Assembly: GCA_910584915.1 (NCBI GenBank)
Contig: CAJUDM010000024.1
Location: 9,018 to 73,017 of the forward strand
Reading direction: 5' to 3'
From: an uncultured Lachnospiraceae bacterium
GTDB lineage: Bacteria; Bacillota; Clostridia; Lachnospirales; Lachnospiraceae
Length of the DNA: 64,000 bases
Shown: one piece after another, positions 25,992-34,739 of the stretch
Layout: the number at the start of each line of letters is the position of its first letter
Position numbering within the stretch: the first letter of the stretch is position 1
Made by a program: the position numbers and the translations under genes
The notes under the pieces: generated by a model
What the model was told of the DNA's origin: nothing
The model's input: only the letters and a program-made list of their open reading frames with translations
The model's database searches: none

Positions 25992-26075
25992 AATTATACG
26001 GGAGTTATGCGGATCTCTGATAAAGTGAGACAGAATTATACGGGAGTCATGCGGATCCTCTGCAAAGTAAAATGG
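25958..26075 (+). repeat. Degenerate 42-bp tandem repeat spanning the transglutaminase gene 3' end
   Basis: Units begin at 25958, 26000 and 26042 with GGGAGT(C/T)A(C/T), each continuing GGATC...TGATAA.GTGAGA.AGAATTATAC; the third is truncated. The first unit encodes the protein's C-terminus and stop codon; the others lie downstream, so the gene end has been tandemly duplicated. Confidence 0.75.
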
Positions 26076-26124
26076 AAGAGGAAAGCTGTGATAAAACTAT
26101 ATGAAAACGAAAGGAGAAACAGAT

Positions 26125-26304
26125 ATGAGAATGCCGGACAGAGAGTACAATGATACCATGCGCATGATCAAGGACTGGCGCGGTACGAAGGAGGAATTAC
26201 AGGCGGTCTATGACAGGATCTATGCAAATTATGATGACGCGAAGGAGATGCTGTACAGGCTGGATAAGTATCAGTCCAAGTGGACGATGAATCTGCATCA
26301 ATGA
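26125..26304 (+). CDS. Small hypothetical protein (59 aa)
   Basis: ATG 26125 follows AAAGGAG with eight bases between; an in-frame ATG at 26101 lies before the ribosome binding site. The product is charged and helical (MPDREYNDTMRMIKDWRGTK ... AKEMLYRLDKYQSKWTMN), with no membrane segment or known motif. A hairpin terminator follows about 80 bases later. Function unknown. Confidence 0.55.
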   Translation: MRMPDREYNDTMRMIKDWRGTKEELQAVYDRIYANYDDAKEMLYRLDKYQSKWTMNLHQ

Positions 26305-26632
26305 TGTGGAATGCTTCATTTCCGCGAAGGCGGTCAAAAATGCCCATATCATGATTGAGAATTTTTTACGCCTGCTCAAATTATAAGGACAGTTCGCAAG
26401 ACGGACTGTCCGTTGTTTTGTTTGAATTTAAAGTGGAAAAAACACCGGAATCGTGATATGATATCCGATGGGCAGCAGACGGTGCCGCTTTTTGGTTATC
26501 GGCAGTATACCGACAAAACTATTATTAATAAAATATTGACTGATGAGATGCAGCTGTGGGAATGAGGCAGAGTGCGTGTGAAATCAGCGGTATGAGAAAT
26601 TTTACAGAATGGAAAAAGGATATGGTCATACT
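26305..26632 (+). other. Intergenic region before tex
   Basis: Holds the hairpin at 26387-26411 and, at about 26434-26462, a weak promoter-like pair (TGGAAA, 17 bases, TATGAT). I see no gene. The last part is AT-rich without a clear leader structure. Confidence 0.4.
26387..26418 (+). terminator. Terminator-like hairpin
   Basis: GGACAGTTCG (26387-26396) pairs with CGGACTGTCC (26402-26411) with one wobble, followed by GTTGTTTTG, a broken T tract. Confidence 0.6.
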
Positions 26633-28801
26633 ATGGATATCAATGCAAAGATCGCAAAGGAACTACAGGTACAGAAATGGCAGGTGGAGGCGGCAGTAGG
26701 CCTGATCGACGAGGGCAACACGATCCCGTTCATCTCCCGTTATAGAAAGGAAGCCACAGGCTCTTTGAACGATGAAGAACTCCGCAGCTTATACGAACGG
26801 TTAAACTACTTGCGGGCGCTGGAGGAGAAAAAGCAGCAGGTGCTTGGCAGCATCGAGGAACAGGGGATGCTGACAAAGGAGCTGAGAGAGAGGATCCTCG
26901 CGGCGGAGACGCAGGTGCTGGTGGATGATCTCTACCGCCCCTACAGGCCGAAGCGCAAGACAAGGGCGAGCGTGGCAAAGGAAAAGGGCCTGGAGCCCCT
27001 TGCCCTCTATATCAAATTGCAGAGCGCGAAAGTGCCGGTGGAAAAAGAGGCGGAAAAGTATGTCGATGAGGAAAAGGGTGTTGCTTCAGTACAGGAAGCC
27101 CTGCAGGGGGCAAAGGATATTCTGGCAGAGGCGGTCTCTGACGAGGCTGACTACAGGACTTTCATCAGGAACCTGACGATGCGGGAGGGAAGCCTTGTCA
27201 GTGAGGCGAAGGACGCTTCCGTCCAGAGTGTCTATGAGATGTACTACGCCTACGAAGAGCCCCTGAAAAAGGCGGCGGGGCACAGGATACTTGCGCTGAA
27301 CAGAGGGGAGAAGGAGAAGATCCTGACCGTAAAGGTGCAGGCACCGGAGGAGGAGATCATCCGGTATCTGGAAAAGATGACCATATTGGTCAATAACGAA
27401 TATACGACGCCCCTCTTAAAGGAGGTCGCCGAGGACAGCTATCACCGCCTGATTGGACCTGCGATCGAGCGGGAGATCAGGAATGAACTGACAGAAAGGG
27501 CGGAGGACGGCGCCATCAATGTATTTGGCAAAAATCTGGAACAGCTTCTGATGCAGCCGCCGATCGCCGGAAAGGTGGTGCTCGGATGGGACCCGGCGTT
27601 CCGGACCGGATGCAAGCTGGCGGTCGTGGATGAGACGGGAAAGGTGCTGGATACAAAGGTCATCTACCCCACACCGCCCCAGAATAAGGTGGCGGAGAGC
27701 AAGGCGGAGCTGAAAAAGCTGATCAGAAAATACAATATATCTCTGATCTCCGTGGGAAACGGCACGGCGTCGAGAGAGTCGGAACAGATCATTGTGGATC
27801 TATTGAAGGAACTGAACGTGCCGGTGCAGTATGTGATCGTCAACGAGGCGGGGGCTTCGGTGTATTCCGCCAGCAAGCTTGCCACGGAGGAATTCCCGGA
27901 GTTTGATGTGGGGCAGAGGAGCGCGGCGTCCATCGCAAGGCGCCTGCAGGACCCGCTGGCGGAACTGGTAAAGATCGAGCCGAAGTCCATCGGCGTCGGG
28001 CAGTATCAGCACGACATGAACCAGAAAAAACTGGGGGAGGCGCTTACCGGCGTGGTGGAGTCCGCGGTAAATAAGGTGGGCGTTGACTTGAATACGGCGT
28101 CCGCGCCGCTGCTTGAGTATATTTCGGGCATTTCAAAGACACTGGCAAAAAACATCGTGGCGTACCGGGAGGAGAACGGCAGGTTTGTCTCCCGAAAACA
28201 GCTGTTGAAGGTGGCAAAGCTCGGTCCGAAAGCTTTTGAGCAGTGCGCAGGATTTATGCGGATCGCGGACGGGGAAAACCCGTTGGATGCCACCAGCGTG
28301 CACCCCGAGTCCTACGAGGCGGCGGAGAAACTGATGGAGAGGCTGGGACTGACGATGGAGGATGTGCGCAGGCTCCAGAAGGAGGCAAAGGCGGGCGGCA
28401 AAAAAGCCGGGAGCCTTTCCGGTAAGATCAAAGATAAGAAGAAACTGGCGGAGGAACTCGGCGTCGGCGAACTGACGCTTGCGGATATCATAAAAGAACT
28501 GGAAAAGCCCGCGAGAGATCCGAGGGAGGACATGCCGGCGCCGATCCTGCGCAGCGATGTGCTGGATCTGGAGGATCTGAAACCGGACATGGTACTCAAG
28601 GGGACCGTGCGCAATATCGTGGACTTCGGCGCCTTTGTGGATATCGGCGTCCACCAGGACGGGCTGGTGCATATCTCCCGGATGTCGGACCGGTATATCA
28701 AACACCCGCTGGAGGTAGTCAGCGTGGGAGATATTGTGGATGTAAAGGTGATATCCGTGGATGTGGCGAAGAAGAGGATCGCGTTGACGATGAAGATCTG
28801 A
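26633..28801 (+). CDS. tex: RNA-binding transcriptional accessory protein Tex
   Basis: 722 residues from ATG 26633 (MDINAKIAKELQVQKWQVEA), the start that matches Tex homologues; an in-frame ATG at 26609 would add eight residues. Tex is a cytosolic nucleic-acid-binding protein linked to transcription. Visible parts are the N-terminal helix-rich domain with NTIPFISRYRKEATGSLNDE, the YqgF/RNase H-like domain (LGWDPAFRTGCKLAVVDETG), helix-hairpin-helix repeats (TLAKNIVAYREENGRF) and a C-terminal S1 domain (VLKGTVRNIVDFGAFVDIGV). Length is normal. It appears to be a single-gene unit. Confidence 0.95.
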   Translation: MDINAKIAKELQVQKWQVEAAVGLIDEGNTIPFISRYRKEATGSLNDEELRSLYERLNYLRALEEKKQQVLGSIEEQGMLTKELRERILAAETQVLVDDLYRPYRPKRKTRASVAKEKGLEPLALYIKLQSAKVPVEKEAEKYVDEEKGVASVQEALQGAKDILAEAVSDEADYRTFIRNLTMREGSLVSEAKDASVQSVYEMYYAYEEPLKKAAGHRILALNRGEKEKILTVKVQAPEEEIIRYLEKMTILVNNEYTTPLLKEVAEDSYHRLIGPAIEREIRNELTERAEDGAINVFGKNLEQLLMQPPIAGKVVLGWDPAFRTGCKLAVVDETGKVLDTKVIYPTPPQNKVAESKAELKKLIRKYNISLISVGNGTASRESEQIIVDLLKELNVPVQYVIVNEAGASVYSASKLATEEFPEFDVGQRSAASIARRLQDPLAELVKIEPKSIGVGQYQHDMNQKKLGEALTGVVESAVNKVGVDLNTASAPLLEYISGISKTLAKNIVAYREENGRFVSRKQLLKVAKLGPKAFEQCAGFMRIADGENPLDATSVHPESYEAAEKLMERLGLTMEDVRRLQKEAKAGGKKAGSLSGKIKDKKKLAEELGVGELTLADIIKELEKPARDPREDMPAPILRSDVLDLEDLKPDMVLKGTVRNIVDFGAFVDIGVHQDGLVHISRMSDRYIKHPLEVVSVGDIVDVKVISVDVAKKRIALTMKI

Positions 28802-29135
28802 GCGGCAAAATATGAAAATTTTCTGATCGATGCCGAACAAATAAAAAACAATGGGAAAATCATGATAAAATACTGTGAAATACGAGGGATTGACAGAAAA
28901 AACACTGGTATTTAAGAAAAAACTATGCTATAATTGCAAAATGACTGTGTATACAGGCAGTAATACCATGAACTCTGCGGTGCGCAGTTTGAGGAAGCCG
29001 GGCGCAGTAAACGGAAGTCCGGCCTGCATCCTGCAGAGAGCAGGATTAAGACGGGATGGTCATGCAACAGTGCGGCGAAAAGCCGGCTGTTGCCGTTGTA
29101 AGCAGTGAGAATATGAAAAACAGGAGAGTAAGAGG
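28802..29135 (+). other. Intergenic region upstream of tig with promoter elements and a leader hairpin
   Basis: TTGACA (28890-28895) and TATAAT (28929-28934) are both present but 33 bases apart, so they probably belong to two weak promoters or one uses an unseen partner. A GC-rich stem GCAACAGTGCGGC (29064-29076) with GCCGGCTGTTGC (29082-29093) lies about 40 bases before the tig start; no T-run follows. No credible gene is seen. Confidence 0.4.
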
Positions 29136-30458
29136 ATGAGTTTACAGGTCGAGAAACTGGAAAAGGGTATGGCAAAGCTGACCATCGAGGTATCAGCGGA
29201 AGAGTTTGATAAGGCTGTGGATACGGTCTATAAGAAACAGAGAGGCAGAATTCAGATTCCGGGTTTCAGAAAAGGGAAAGCACCCCGGAAGATGATTGAG
29301 AATATGTATGGCGAGGGGATTTTCTTTGAGGATGCGGCGAACGAGCTGATCCCCGGCGCCTATGAGAAGGCTTATGACGAGTGCGGGGAGGAGATCACTT
29401 CCTCTCCCGAGATCGATGTTGTGCAGATCGAGCATGGAAAACCGTTTATCTTCACAGCGGTGGTGGCGTTAAAGCCGGAGGTGAAGTTAGGTGAATACAA
29501 GGGTGTTGCGATCGACAGGGTTTCCGCGGATGTGACGGAGGCGGAGGTCGATGCGGAGATCGAGAAAGAGAGAGACAACAGCGCGAGGATGGTTTCCGTG
29601 GAAGATCGGGCTGTACAGGACGGCGATATGACAGAACTGGATTTTGAAGGTTTTGTGGACGGCGAGGCGTTCGAGGGAGGCAAGGGTGAGAACTATCCGC
29701 TGACCATCGGTTCCGGTGCGTTTATCCCGGGGTTTGAGGAACAGCTTATCGGCGCAGAGTTAAATAAGGAAGTGGAAGTGAAGGTGACATTCCCGGAGGA
29801 TTACAATGCGGAGCACCTTGCGGGGAAAGACGCCGTATTCAAATGTACCGTAAAAGAGATCAAGGTGAAGGAACTGCCGGAGTTGGACGATGAGTTTGCG
29901 GCGGAGGTTTCCGAGTACGATACGCTGGAGGAATATAAGGCGAATGTCAGAAAGGGCCTGGAGGAGAAGAAGGAAAAACAGGCGAAGGACGAGAAGGAAG
30001 ATGCGGCGATGGCGGCTGTCGTGGAGAATGCCGAGATGGAGATTCCAGACGCGATGCTTATGACAGAACAACGCCAGATGTTGGATCAGTTCGCTCAGCG
30101 GATCTCGATGCAGGGAATGCAGTTTGAACAGTATATGCAGATGACAGGCGCGACCAGAGAGGCGATGCTGGAGCAGTTAAAGCCTCAGGCGGAGAGAAAG
30201 ATCAAATCCAGGCTCTGCATGGAAGCGGTTGCCGCGGCGGAGAATATCACAGCTTCCGAGGAAGAGTATGAGGAAGAGATGAAGGTGATGGCGGACGCCT
30301 ACCAGATCGAAGTGGACAAGGTGAAGGAGATGATGGGTGAGAAGGAGAAGAAATCCATCATGGCTGATATCGCGGTCCGCAAGGCTGTCGAGTTTGTCGC
30401 AGAAAATGCGGTGATGAAAGAAAAAGAAGAAAAAACAGAGGAAAAAACAGAAGAGTAA
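29136..30458 (+). CDS. tig: Trigger factor, ribosome-associated chaperone and peptidyl-prolyl isomerase
   Basis: 440 residues; ATG 29136 follows GGAGAGTAAGAGG. Domains in order: ribosome-binding domain with the signature PGFRKGKAPR (~45-54), FKBP-type PPIase (DGDMTELDFEGFVDGEAFEG, IGSGAFIPGFEEQLIG) at ~150-240, then the helical substrate-binding arms. The C-terminus is Lys/Glu-rich. It binds nascent chains at the ribosome exit. It is followed by clpP and clpX, the standard order in Firmicutes, but separated by a strong terminator-like hairpin. Confidence 0.97.
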   Translation: MSLQVEKLEKGMAKLTIEVSAEEFDKAVDTVYKKQRGRIQIPGFRKGKAPRKMIENMYGEGIFFEDAANELIPGAYEKAYDECGEEITSSPEIDVVQIEHGKPFIFTAVVALKPEVKLGEYKGVAIDRVSADVTEAEVDAEIEKERDNSARMVSVEDRAVQDGDMTELDFEGFVDGEAFEGGKGENYPLTIGSGAFIPGFEEQLIGAELNKEVEVKVTFPEDYNAEHLAGKDAVFKCTVKEIKVKELPELDDEFAAEVSEYDTLEEYKANVRKGLEEKKEKQAKDEKEDAAMAAVVENAEMEIPDAMLMTEQRQMLDQFAQRISMQGMQFEQYMQMTGATREAMLEQLKPQAERKIKSRLCMEAVAAAENITASEEEYEEEMKVMADAYQIEVDKVKEMMGEKEKKSIMADIAVRKAVEFVAENAVMKEKEEKTEEKTEE

Positions 30459-30474
30459 ACTGAATAAAGGACAG

Positions 30475-30522
30475 ACCAATGCTATAAAATTTGAGTGACC
30501 GGATTTTATAGCATTGGTTTTG
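30475..30522 (+). terminator. Rho-independent terminator between tig and clpP
   Basis: ACCAATGCTATAAAAT (30475-30490) pairs perfectly over 16 bases with ATTTTATAGCATTGGT (30503-30518), followed by T residues. Confidence 0.85.
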
Positions 30523-30585
30523 TCAGGAGAAATATTAAAAAAGGTTGAAGTTTTTCTAAAAAAACTGAGAAGGAAGGAAAGGACT

Positions 30586-31200
30586 ATGATAAAAAATTAT
30601 TTGACGCCATATGTTATCGAGCAGACAAATCAGGGCGAGCGCTCTTACGATATTTATTCCCGTCTTTTGGCGGAGAGGATCATCTTTCTGGTGGGTGAGG
30701 TGGATGATTCCATGGCGGCATCCATCACAGCACAGCTTCTGTATCTGGAGGCGATGGATACGGAGAAGGATATCCAGATCTACATCAACTCTCCGGGCGG
30801 TTCCGTGTCAGCGGGACTTGCGATCTATGATACGATGCAGTATATCAAGTGCGATGTGTCCACCAACTGTATCGGGCTTGCGGCGAGCATGGGCTCCTTC
30901 CTTCTGGCGGGCGGCACAAAGGGCAAACGTTTCGCCCTGCCCAACGCGGAAGTGATGATCCATCAGGTTCTGGGGGGCGCCCAGGGGCAGGCTACGGACG
31001 TGGAGATCACCACAAAGCATCTGCTACGGACAAAGGAGAAATTAAACAGGATGCTGGCGGAAAATACCGGCAGGGATTATGAGGTGATCTGTGCGGCTAC
31101 TGAGCGCGATAACTGGATGAGTGCTCAGGAGGCGATGGAATTTGGTATTATCGATAAAGTCATGACGATCCGCGAGAAGGATGAGGAGAAAAAGGATTAA
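30586..31200 (+). CDS. clpP: ATP-dependent Clp protease proteolytic subunit
   Basis: 204 residues from ATG 30586 (MIKNYLTPYVIEQTNQGERS), which follows GAAGGAAAGG; codons further upstream lie in the terminator region. The serine protease triad is visible: Ser in GLAASMGSFLL, His in VMIHQVLGG, and Asp in TERDNWMSAQEA. ClpP assembles as two heptameric rings and degrades proteins unfolded by ClpX or ClpC. It is coupled to clpX 38 bases downstream. Confidence 0.97.
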   Translation: MIKNYLTPYVIEQTNQGERSYDIYSRLLAERIIFLVGEVDDSMAASITAQLLYLEAMDTEKDIQIYINSPGGSVSAGLAIYDTMQYIKCDVSTNCIGLAASMGSFLLAGGTKGKRFALPNAEVMIHQVLGGAQGQATDVEITTKHLLRTKEKLNRMLAENTGRDYEVICAATERDNWMSAQEAMEFGIIDKVMTIREKDEEKKD

Positions 31201-31238
31201 ATAAAGATCCGGATGAGCGGGAAAGGAACCAGAAATAA

Positions 31239-32501
31239 ATGGCAGGAAAAAATAGTGATAACAGGATAAGGTGTTCCTTCTGTGGAAAGACCCAGGATCA
31301 GGTGAGAAAGCTGATCGCGGGGCCTAACGGCATTTATATCTGCGACGAGTGCGTGGATATCTGTGCTGACATTATTGAAGAGGAGTATGAGGAAGAGCCG
31401 GCTTCGGAGGAGATGGAGATCAACCTCTTAAAGCCGGTGGAGATCAAGGAATTTCTGGACGACTATGTGATCGGCCAGGAGGAGGCGAAGAAGGTACTTG
31501 CTGTCTCGGTGTATAATCATTACAAACGCGTTCTGGCAGAGCAGGGGCCGGAGGATGTGGAACTGCAGAAGAGCAATATCATCATTGTGGGACCTACCGG
31601 ATCGGGAAAGACTTACCTGGCGCAGACATTGGCGAAGATCATCAATGTTCCCTTTGCGATCGCCGACGCAACAACGCTGACGGAGGCAGGTTATGTGGGC
31701 GAGGATGTGGAGAACATCCTGTTGAAGCTGATCCAGGCGGCGGACTACGATGTGGAGCGGGCGCAGTACGGCATCATCTATATCGATGAGATCGACAAGA
31801 TCACGAAGAAGGGTGAGAACGTTTCGATCACAAGAGATGTGTCCGGCGAGGGGGTTCAGCAGGCACTTTTAAAGATCATCGAGGGAACGGAGGCGAGCGT
31901 ACCGCCGCAAGGGGGCAGGAAGCATCCCCATCAGGAGCTGATCCAGATCGATACGACAAATATTTTGTTTATCTGCGGCGGCGCCTTCGACGGGCTTGAA
32001 AAGATCATAGAGACCAGGCTGGACCGCAAGTCTATCGGTTTCGGGGCGGAAGTGTCCGGCAAGAAAAATATTTACGGAAAAGATTCCCTTCTGAAAGAGG
32101 CGGCGCCTCAGGACCTGGTGAAATTCGGGCTGATCCCGGAGTTTATCGGACGTATGCCGATCAATGTGGCGCTCGAAGGGCTGGATGAGGAGGCGCTGAT
32201 CCGTATCCTGAAGGAGCCGAAAAATGCGCTGGTCAAGCAGTATCAGAGGCTTTTTGACCTGGACGATGTGAAGCTGAGCTTTGAGGAGGATGCGGTGGAG
32301 ACAATCGCGAAGATGGCGATGGAGAGAAAGACCGGCGCAAGGGGACTTCGCTCCATCATGGAAAAAGCGATGATGGATGTGATGTACGAAATCCCTTCCG
32401 ATGAGACGATCGAGGAGTGTATCATCACAAAGAGTGCCGTGGAAGGCAAGAGCGGACCGTTAGTGATCCACAGGGGAGAGAGGCTGCGGGAGGCAAACTA
32501 G
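31239..32501 (+). CDS. clpX: ATP-dependent Clp protease ATP-binding subunit ClpX
   Basis: 420 residues. The N-terminal zinc-binding domain has CSFCGKTQDQVRKL and CDECVDIC. The AAA+ module has Walker A GPTGSGKTYLA, Walker B IIYIDEIDKI, the pore loop GYVGEDVE and sensor-2 GARGLRSIME. ClpX unfolds substrates for ClpP. Length and order are canonical. The lon gene often found next in Clostridia is absent here. Confidence 0.97.
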   Translation: MAGKNSDNRIRCSFCGKTQDQVRKLIAGPNGIYICDECVDICADIIEEEYEEEPASEEMEINLLKPVEIKEFLDDYVIGQEEAKKVLAVSVYNHYKRVLAEQGPEDVELQKSNIIIVGPTGSGKTYLAQTLAKIINVPFAIADATTLTEAGYVGEDVENILLKLIQAADYDVERAQYGIIYIDEIDKITKKGENVSITRDVSGEGVQQALLKIIEGTEASVPPQGGRKHPHQELIQIDTTNILFICGGAFDGLEKIIETRLDRKSIGFGAEVSGKKNIYGKDSLLKEAAPQDLVKFGLIPEFIGRMPINVALEGLDEEALIRILKEPKNALVKQYQRLFDLDDVKLSFEEDAVETIAKMAMERKTGARGLRSIMEKAMMDVMYEIPSDETIEECIITKSAVEGKSGPLVIHRGERLREAN

Positions 32502-32832
32502 AGAGCGCTGGCCTCAGGAAAATGAGGAGCGGCTGAAGCGTAATTTTGGCGGTACGGCAGTTTTCGGTGTGATTGGCCTGCATCGATACAGTCTGTGACG
32601 GTGTGATCCGGATCGATACAGGCGGCAGGGTATGGCGGCAGCGGTTTCCGATACGGGTGGCAAAAGAAAATATAAAAAAGGGGGCGGTCAGAAAGTGGTT
32701 CGCCCTCTTATTTTTTAAATTTTTCTTAAGAATACAAAAAACGGTGAACTTTGCGGACGGGATGGTGTATCTTAATAAGAAGAGAACAGAGGTAAATTTT
32801 GTCTGTAACGAAGGGATGAAAGAGGTTTTGCG
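32502..32832 (+). other. Intergenic region between clpX and engB
   Basis: 331 bases with no credible gene. It contains a terminator near 32679-32713 and then an AT-rich stretch that probably carries the engB promoter, though I see no well-spaced consensus boxes. Confidence 0.4.
32679..32713 (+). terminator. Rho-independent terminator downstream of clpX
   Basis: AGGGGGCG (32679-32686) pairs with CGCCCTCT (32701-32708), with G-U wobble, across a 14-base loop, and is followed by TTATTTTTT. Confidence 0.7.
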
Positions 32833-33453
32833 ATGGTTATCAAAAAGGTGGAACTGGAGACAGTGTGCGGGATCACGAGCACGTTTCCGGAAAATACAAA
32901 GATGGAGGTCGCGTTTGCCGGCAAGAGCAACGTGGGGAAGTCTTCCCTGATCAATGCGATCATGAACAGAAAGTCCCTGGCGCGGACAAGTTCACAGCCG
33001 GGGAAGACACAGACGATCAATTATTATAATGTGAACGATGATTTTTATCTTGTGGATCTGCCGGGATACGGTTATGCCAATGCGAATGTTTCGGTGAAGG
33101 AAAAATGGGGAAAGATGATAGAGAGATATCTCCATACTTCTGAGATGCTGTATGCGGTATTTCTTCTGATCGATATCCGGCATGAGCCGGGAAAGAACGA
33201 CAGACAGATGTATGAGTGGATGACGGCACAGGGATATTTTCCGATCATTATCGCCACAAAGTTGGATAAGATCAACAGGAGTCAGATCAACAAGCATATG
33301 AAAATGATACGCGAAGGGCTCGGCGCGGCGAAGGAGACGATCGTGATCCCGTTTTCTTCAATGACAAAACAGGGACGCGACGATATCTATGCTCTGCTGG
33401 ATGATATGCTGGCATCGTTTTCGGATAATGTGACGGATAGTGGGGAGACGTAG
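32833..33453 (+). CDS. engB: Ribosome biogenesis GTPase EngB/YsxC
   Basis: 206 residues; ATG 32833 follows AAAGAGG. G motifs: P-loop AGKSNVGKSSLIN, switch region TSSQPGKTQTINYY, G3 DLPGYG, G4 TKLDK and G5-like SSMTKQG. EngB is an essential GTPase for assembly of the large ribosomal subunit. The tig-clpP-clpX-engB order is typical of Firmicutes. Confidence 0.95.
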   Translation: MVIKKVELETVCGITSTFPENTKMEVAFAGKSNVGKSSLINAIMNRKSLARTSSQPGKTQTINYYNVNDDFYLVDLPGYGYANANVSVKEKWGKMIERYLHTSEMLYAVFLLIDIRHEPGKNDRQMYEWMTAQGYFPIIIATKLDKINRSQINKHMKMIREGLGAAKETIVIPFSSMTKQGRDDIYALLDDMLASFSDNVTDSGET

Positions 33454-33566
33454 TAGACGGTCCGTGGATGTGTATCGAAGAGGGACCAAAGTTCGCGGCG
33501 TGAGGAGACTATGCGCTGCCGGAAGACATATTGACAGTCTGAAGATTAAGCAGGAGATGAAACAGG

Positions 33567-34739
33567 ATGAAACAGGAGACAAAAGCGTACTGTAAAGCGT
33601 TTACGAATATTGTGCTGGCATTGATCGGTGCTGTTTTGCTGATCACAGTGGTGCCCAGAGTGCTGTCATTTTTTATGCCCTTTGTGGTGGCGTGGATCAT
33701 CGCGCTGTTGGCGAGTCCGATGGTGAAATTCTTGGAGGATAAGCTGAAGATCAGAAGGAAGGCGGGAACTGCCTGTGTGATCATAGCGGTCATCGCACTG
33801 ATCATTCTGATCGGGTACGGTGTGACGGCGTTTCTGATCGACCAGATACAGGGACTTATGCATGACCTTCCGGATATATGGGAGAGTTTGCAGCGACAGA
33901 TCGATGAGATCAGCCGCAGTTTTTCAAGACTGTTCGCCTCTCTTCCGAGGGATGTACAGGAGAACTGGACTTACTTTTTTGAGAATGTGGAAGCCTTTCT
34001 GGGCGAGTGGATCGGCAGCCTTGGAAGTCCCTCCATGTCCTGGCTGGGGAATGTGGCAAAGCAGCTGCCGAATCTGTTTGTAGCGATCATCATGTGTCTT
34101 GTGGCAGCTTTCGCATTTACAGCGGAGCGAGCCAATATGCGGAATTTTATGCAGGATTATATGCCGGAGACCATGAAGAAATACTGGGATATGATCCAGG
34201 TGAGTTTATCCAGCGCAGTGGGCGGCTATCTGAAGGCACAGCTGAAGATAGAGTTCTGGATCTACCTGATCGTGACGGCAGGGCTGTTTATCCTGAAGAT
34301 CGACTATGCGCCGGTGCTGGCGATCTTTATCGCAATCCTCGATTTTCTCCCTGTTTTCGGTACGGGGACGATCCTGTGGCCGTGGATCGTGTTTGAGATA
34401 TTTGGAAGAAATTACAGGCTGGCGGTCGGGCTGGCGGTCATCTGGGGCGTGTCCCAGATCGTGCGGCAGGTGATCCAGCCGAAGATCATGGGGGATTCCA
34501 TGGGCATGCATACGCTGCCTACAGTGTTCCTGCTCTATATCGGCTACAAGGTATCCGGGATCTTCGGCATGATCGTGGCAGTCCCGATCGGAATTATCTT
34601 TGTCAATATGTATCAGGCGGGTGTGTTTGATACGGTCGTGAACAGCTTCAGGATCCTTGGAGCCGGGATAAAAAGGTTCAGACACCTGACGAAGGAGGAT
34701 ATACGGGTGGCTTATCATGATAGTGGGGAGGATTCTTGA
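33567..34739 (+). CDS. AI-2E family transporter (PerM/YtvI-like permease)
   Basis: 390 residues starting MKQETKAYCKAFTNIVLALI. About seven or eight transmembrane segments, with a long cytosolic helical region between the second and third pairs (LPDIWESLQRQIDEISRS). The family signature is in FLPVFGTGTILWPW and QPKIMGDSMGMHTLPTVF. Family members include the sodium/proton antiporters and YtvI, a sporulation membrane protein; the name AI-2 exporter comes from E. coli TqsA. The transported substrate cannot be told from the sequence. Confidence 0.88.
   Translation: MKQETKAYCKAFTNIVLALIGAVLLITVVPRVLSFFMPFVVAWIIALLASPMVKFLEDKLKIRRKAGTACVIIAVIALIILIGYGVTAFLIDQIQGLMHDLPDIWESLQRQIDEISRSFSRLFASLPRDVQENWTYFFENVEAFLGEWIGSLGSPSMSWLGNVAKQLPNLFVAIIMCLVAAFAFTAERANMRNFMQDYMPETMKKYWDMIQVSLSSAVGGYLKAQLKIEFWIYLIVTAGLFILKIDYAPVLAIFIAILDFLPVFGTGTILWPWIVFEIFGRNYRLAVGLAVIWGVSQIVRQVIQPKIMGDSMGMHTLPTVFLLYIGYKVSGIFGMIVAVPIGIIFVNMYQAGVFDTVVNSFRILGAGIKRFRHLTKEDIRVAYHDSGEDS

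Noticed and set aside
28890..28934. TTGACA and TATAAT read as one tig promoter
   Set aside because: The boxes are 33 bases apart, far from the 16-18 base spacing needed; reported only as separate weak elements.
28875..29108. Possible 77-residue gene upstream of tig
   Set aside because: No ribosome binding site, spans the promoter-like boxes and the leader hairpin, and the composition is unlike a protein.
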